A DNA stretch of 64,000 nucleotides from Clostridium_AD sp937920395 (GTDB lineage: Bacteria; Bacillota; Clostridia; Clostridiales; Clostridiaceae). Positions 61,020 to 64,000 of this stretch are shown here, in pieces. The notes below the pieces were generated by a model. That model searched no databases. It was not told where the DNA came from and saw only the letters and a program-made list of their open reading frames with translations. The translations under genes and the position numbers were made by a program. Each line of letters begins with the position of its first letter. The first letter of the stretch is position 1. The stretch spans positions 18,551-82,550 of the forward strand of contig DAVZGP010000009.1 of assembly GCA_052274345.1 (NCBI GenBank). The letters are read 5' to 3'.

Positions 61020-61901
61020 ATGTTTAAATCAGGATTTGTAACAATTATTGGAAGACCTAATGTAGGAAAATCTACATTAATAAATTATATAATGGGGGAG
61101 AAATTATCAATTGTGTCAAATAGACCCCAAACTACAAGAAATAATATACAAACAATTTTAACAACTAAGGAATCTCAAATAATATTTGTGGATACTCCAG
61201 GAATGCATAAACCTAGACATAAACTAGGAGAATACATGGTTAAGGTAGCGAAACAGTCGGCAAATGAGGTAGATGTTATATTATTTATAACTACACCAGG
61301 TGATGAAATTGATATGGGTGATAAGCATATTCTTGAACAGTTTAAAGGAACTAAAATACCAGTGTTTTTATTAGTAAATAAGATAGATGAGAACACTCAA
61401 GAGAGAGTCGCTAAAACAGTTCAAGGTTATTCTGAGTATTTTGATTTTAAAGAAATAATACCAATAGCTGCTATAAAAGGAAAGAATGTTGACATAGTTA
61501 CAAAACTTGTAGAAGAGAACATGCCAGAGGGCCCTCTATATTATCCAGAAGATATGGTTACAGATCAACAAGAAAGATTTATTATTACTGAGATCGTAAG
61601 AGAAAAGGCTTTAAAATTATTATCACAAGAAGTTCCTCATGGAATAGCAGTTGAAATTATTTCTATGAAGAGAGATAAAAATGAAATTTACGATATAGAT
61701 ATTAACTTACTTTGTGAAAAAGATTCTCATAAGGGTATAATAATCGGAAAAGGTGGAAAAACATTAAAGAAGATTTCTACTTATGCAAGACAAGATATAA
61801 TGAAATTATTGGGAGAAAATATTCATTTGAGATTGTGGGTTAAGGTAAAGAAAGAATGGAGAGATACTTCGAGCATTTTAAAAGAACTTGGATATAAATA
61901 G
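61020..61901 (+). CDS. era: GTPase Era
   Basis: Binds the 3' end of 16S rRNA during 30S assembly. G1 GRPNVGKSTLINY, switch II DTPGMHKPRHKLGEYM, G4 VNKID, and a C-terminal KH domain with GIIIGKGGKTLKKIS. 293 residues, standard. GAAGGAGGATAT gives a perfect ribosome site. Followed by recO after 11 bases. Confidence 0.97.
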   Translation: MFKSGFVTIIGRPNVGKSTLINYIMGEKLSIVSNRPQTTRNNIQTILTTKESQIIFVDTPGMHKPRHKLGEYMVKVAKQSANEVDVILFITTPGDEIDMGDKHILEQFKGTKIPVFLLVNKIDENTQERVAKTVQGYSEYFDFKEIIPIAAIKGKNVDIVTKLVEENMPEGPLYYPEDMVTDQQERFIITEIVREKALKLLSQEVPHGIAVEIISMKRDKNEIYDIDINLLCEKDSHKGIIIGKGGKTLKKISTYARQDIMKLLGENIHLRLWVKVKKEWRDTSSILKELGYK

Positions 61902-61912
61902 GAGATGATCTT

Positions 61913-62656
61913 CTGGCAATCTTAAAAACTAGAGCTATCGTCATTAAGACACAAGAATTTAAAGAAAATGATAAGTTAGTCTGGTTATTTACTGAAGATT
62001 TTGGTAAAGTAACAGCTATAGCAAAGGGCGCAAGGAAAAGTAAAAGTAGGTATATATCATCGACTTTACCTTTTTGTTATGGCGAATTTGTGCTTTTCAA
62101 AGGAAGAAACTTATATACAATAAACGAAGTTACAATTATAGATTCATTTCAGCAATTATTAAGAGATTTGGATACAATTACATATGCCTCATATTTTAAT
62201 GAATTAATTGACATAACGCTTGAAAATGATGAGGTTCATAAAGAACTTTTTAAAGACTTAGTTACTGCTTTTTATTTTATTAAAAATGATGTTATGGATA
62301 TAGAGATTCTGGCAAGGGCTTTTGAAATAAGAATCTTGAAAGCAACAGGATATGAATTGAATTTTGATAAGTGTGTAAGATGTAGAAAAAAAATAGCTAT
62401 TTCAAATTATATAGATTTGATATCTTATGGTCCAATTTGCAAGGAATGTGAAAAACTAAATAGTATATATATATCAAATCCAACATATAATACATTAAAA
62501 TTTTTAAATAACTTTGGTATGGATAAAATTAATAGAATCAGTGTATCTAAAACATCAAAACTTGAATTATATAAAATTTTATCACTTATCATTTCTCAAA
62601 ATTATACAAGAAAGCCCAAAAGCTTAGAAATGTTTGATTACTTAACAACAATTTAA
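61913..62656 (+). CDS. recO: DNA repair protein RecO, read from a CTG start
   Basis: Loads RecA with RecR and anneals strands. From CTG 61913 the protein reads M-AILKTRAIVIKTQEFKENDKL, which matches the conserved RecO N-terminal OB fold; TAIAKGARKSKSR follows. Zinc cysteines are in CVRCRK and CKEC. 247 residues, normal. There is no ATG, GTG or TTG between the in-frame stop at 61895 and residue 60, and AGGAG lies 8 bases before the CTG. A start at GTG 62090 would delete the OB fold and has no site. Confidence 0.88.
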   Translation: MAILKTRAIVIKTQEFKENDKLVWLFTEDFGKVTAIAKGARKSKSRYISSTLPFCYGEFVLFKGRNLYTINEVTIIDSFQQLLRDLDTITYASYFNELIDITLENDEVHKELFKDLVTAFYFIKNDVMDIEILARAFEIRILKATGYELNFDKCVRCRKKIAISNYIDLISYGPICKECEKLNSIYISNPTYNTLKFLNNFGMDKINRISVSKTSKLELYKILSLIISQNYTRKPKSLEMFDYLTTI

Positions 62657-62670
62657 GGAGGATGATTTTA

Positions 62671-63372
62671 ATGGAAGAAATTACACTTGAAAAGATTGAT
62701 ATTATTAAGGAACGGACAGGAGTTTCATATACTGATGCTAAGGCTGCACTGGTGGAATGTGAAGGTAATGTAGTTGATGCTTTGATTTATATCGAAGCAA
62801 AAGAACAAAAATCAGCTAAATTTAATATGGATGAAATGTATACTACTAAGGATGAGTTTTTAGCATGGATAAAAGAGATAGCAAGAAAAGGTAATGTAAC
62901 ACGGATAAAAATTAAAAAAGATGATAAAGTTGTTATAGATATTCCTGTTAATGCAGGTATTGCAGTAGGTATAATTGGATTATACATACCGGCACTATTT
63001 GGTATAGGCATATTTGCAGCAGTAGTAACAAATGTTACAATAGAGATAACTAAAGCAGATGGTAGCGTAGAAATAATTAATACTATGATTAAAAATACCG
63101 TTGATGATGTGGTAAGCAAAATGAGCGATATGGGTGAGGATGTAAAAGAAAAATACAATGAAACAAAAGATAGTTTTAGCAAAGGTACTAAAGATAATAA
63201 AGATAGTAACACTGACAATGTATATCAATATACTGTAAAGTTTGAAGAAAAAGATAAAGAAGAAGACAAAGAAGCAGACAAAGAAGAAGATAAAAAAGAA
63301 GATAAAAAAGAAGATAAAAAAGAAGATAAAAAAGAAGATATAGAAAATGAAAATACTAAAGAGAAAGAATAA
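62671..63372 (+). CDS. DUF4342-type protein with UBA/EF-Ts-like N-terminus and charged repeat tail
   Basis: Residues ~1-45 resemble a UBA domain (IDIIKERTGVSYTDAKAALVECEGNVVDALIYIE). A DUF4342 domain follows (EFLAWIKEIARKGNVTRIKIKK, then a hydrophobic stretch GIAVGIIGLYIPALFGIGIFAAVV that is probably one membrane segment or hairpin). The last ~60 residues are Lys/Glu/Asp only, built from repeated KKED. 233 residues. Function unknown. ATG 62671 is used because AAGGAGG abuts the one at 62662. Confidence 0.8.
   Translation: MEEITLEKIDIIKERTGVSYTDAKAALVECEGNVVDALIYIEAKEQKSAKFNMDEMYTTKDEFLAWIKEIARKGNVTRIKIKKDDKVVIDIPVNAGIAVGIIGLYIPALFGIGIFAAVVTNVTIEITKADGSVEIINTMIKNTVDDVVSKMSDMGEDVKEKYNETKDSFSKGTKDNKDSNTDNVYQYTVKFEEKDKEEDKEADKEEDKKEDKKEDKKEDKKEDIENENTKEKE
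63286..63333 (+). repeat. Four perfect 12-base tandem repeats in coding sequence
   Basis: GAAGATAAAAAA occurs four times in a row, and a fifth, degenerate unit follows to 63345. It encodes repeated EDKK and could expand or contract by slippage without a frameshift. Confidence 0.9.
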
Positions 63373-63716
63373 AATAGTGATTTTATATTGCTATTTTAGC
63401 ATTAGAAAATAGAATAAAAATAGTTTTTTATTTTGTAAAGCCAGCAGCTATTAGTTGCTGGCTTTACAAAAGTTGAAAATATAATAATTAGGACTAAAAA
63501 AGAGATTAAAAAGACATACATTCAAAATGAAAATGTGGTATAATGTTACAAATGGTATGTGAAATTTTAGCATATTATTAATTTTTGCAAACGTTTTGAT
63601 TCTAATATATTACATTTATAAAAAATGTATGTATTTAAAAGTTGCTGATTGATGCTAATGGGATATTCTTATGACCATTATCATATATTAATTATAATCG
63701 AAGGAGTTGTGTGCAA
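63373..63716. other. Intergenic region before ppdK
   Basis: Holds the terminator above and the ppdK upstream region. TTGCAAACGTTTTGA (63585-63599) has a weak likeness to a catabolite-responsive (cre) site, but two positions do not fit. No coding frame. Confidence 0.4.
63431..63471. terminator. Terminator after the DUF4342 gene
   Basis: GTAAAGCCAGCAGC / GTTGCTGGCTTTAC stem with one G-U and flanking T and A runs on both sides. Confidence 0.9.
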
Positions 63717-64000
63717 ATGGAAAATAAAAAGTACGTATACCATTTTAGTGAGGGTAATATTTCAATGAAAAATCTTCTAGGTGGAAAAGGTGCAAATCTT
63801 GCAGATATGACGAGCCTTGGAATTCCAGTTCCAAAGGGATTTACAGTTACTACTGAAGCTTGTAATAAATACTATGAAGATGGTCAATTAATAACACCCG
63901 AAATAGTTAGTGAAATTTATGTTAAAATGACTGAACTTGAAAACCTTACAGGTAAGAAGTTTGGAAGTTTAGAAAATCCATTACTTGTATCAGTTAGATC
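63717..64000 (+). CDS. ppdK: Pyruvate, phosphate dikinase (3' end outside window)
   Basis: Interconverts pyruvate and phosphoenolpyruvate using ATP and phosphate; in anaerobes it often serves as a glycolytic step. The visible 94 residues begin MENKKYVYHFSEGNISMKNLLGGKGANLADM and continue IPVPKGFTVTTEACNKYY, the N-terminal nucleotide-binding signature of the family. GAAGGAG lies 10 bases before the ATG. The frame runs off the right edge. Confidence 0.95.
   Translation, partial: MENKKYVYHFSEGNISMKNLLGGKGANLADMTSLGIPVPKGFTVTTEACNKYYEDGQLITPEIVSEIYVKMTELENLTGKKFGSLENPLLVSVR

Noticed and set aside
63585..63599. Possible cre (CcpA) site upstream of ppdK
   Set aside because: TTGCAAACGTTTTGA differs from the consensus at two conserved positions and is over 100 bases from the start; too weak to call.

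Overview
The window is a contiguous stretch of a strongly AT-rich chromosome from an endospore-forming anaerobic Firmicute. It most resembles Clostridium sensu stricto, although the species cannot be fixed from the sequence alone. The evidence is: AGGAGG-type ribosome sites; TTG/GTG starts; the sporulation genes gpr, spoIIP, spoIVFB, yqfC and yqfD; a 2-oxoacid:ferredoxin oxidoreductase; pyruvate phosphate dikinase; a CIRCE-controlled hrcA-grpE-dnaK-dnaJ operon; and the clostridial gene order maf-radC-mreBCD-minCDE-rodA-mgsA. Almost all of the window is conserved core genome. There is no prophage, transposase, CRISPR array or rRNA.

Layout. 0-4 kb: a 2-oxoacid:ferredoxin oxidoreductase (cut by the left edge), a small unknown protein and a convergent exosporium-like collagen-repeat protein. 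4.1-8.6 kb: tRNA-Leu(CAA), polA-coaE-lytic transglycosylase, then tRNA-Leu with anticodon AAG. 8.8-11 kb: small uncharacterised proteins and a SPOR-domain protein. 11-18.4 kb: the cell-shape and division block (DUF4321, maf, radC, mreBCD, minCDE, rodA, mgsA). 18.5-30.9 kb: the spoIVFA/spoIVFB position, two radical-SAM-associated genes, RNase G, the L21 leader with rplU-prp-rpmA, obg, yhbY, nadD, yqeK, an LCP protein, ridA and a pseudouridine synthase. 31-41.7 kb: dacF, comEA, a block of small unknown proteins with a MORN protein and a full-length P-type-ATPase-like protein that has lost its catalytic aspartate, then a reduced comEC, holA and rpsT. 42-47.6 kb: gpr, spoIIP, lepA, hemW. 47.7-55.5 kb: hrcA-grpE-dnaK-dnaJ-prmA-rsmE-HIT, then rpsU. 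55.8-64 kb: yqfC-yqfD-yqfF-ybeY, an undecaprenol/diacylglycerol kinase fused to a PAP2 phosphatase, era, recO, a DUF4342 protein and the start of ppdK.

How the parts fit together. The mre/rodA/min genes set rod shape and division site. dacF, the LCP protein, the transglycosylase and the kinase-phosphatase fusion act on the cell envelope. SpoIVFB, Gpr, SpoIIP, YqfC and YqfD act at different stages of sporulation. The rplU/rpmA/prp/obg/yhbY/era/ybeY/lepA/rsmE/prmA genes serve ribosome production. The heat-shock operon is controlled through CIRCE.

The most unusual points are: (1) the P-type ATPase-like protein with the phosphorylation aspartate replaced by lysine and other active-site motifs degraded, next to a ComEC whose C-terminal metallo-beta-lactamase region also looks degraded; (2) a tRNA-Leu with A at position 34; (3) a protein at the spoIVFA position that keeps a membrane anchor but has no peptidase-like domain; (4) recO, which can only be started in full length from a CTG codon; (5) a probable small RNA with its own promoter and terminator downstream of comEA; and (6) several genes I would expect from clostridial gene order (PBP2, rsfS, yqeY, phoH) that are absent from their usual places.
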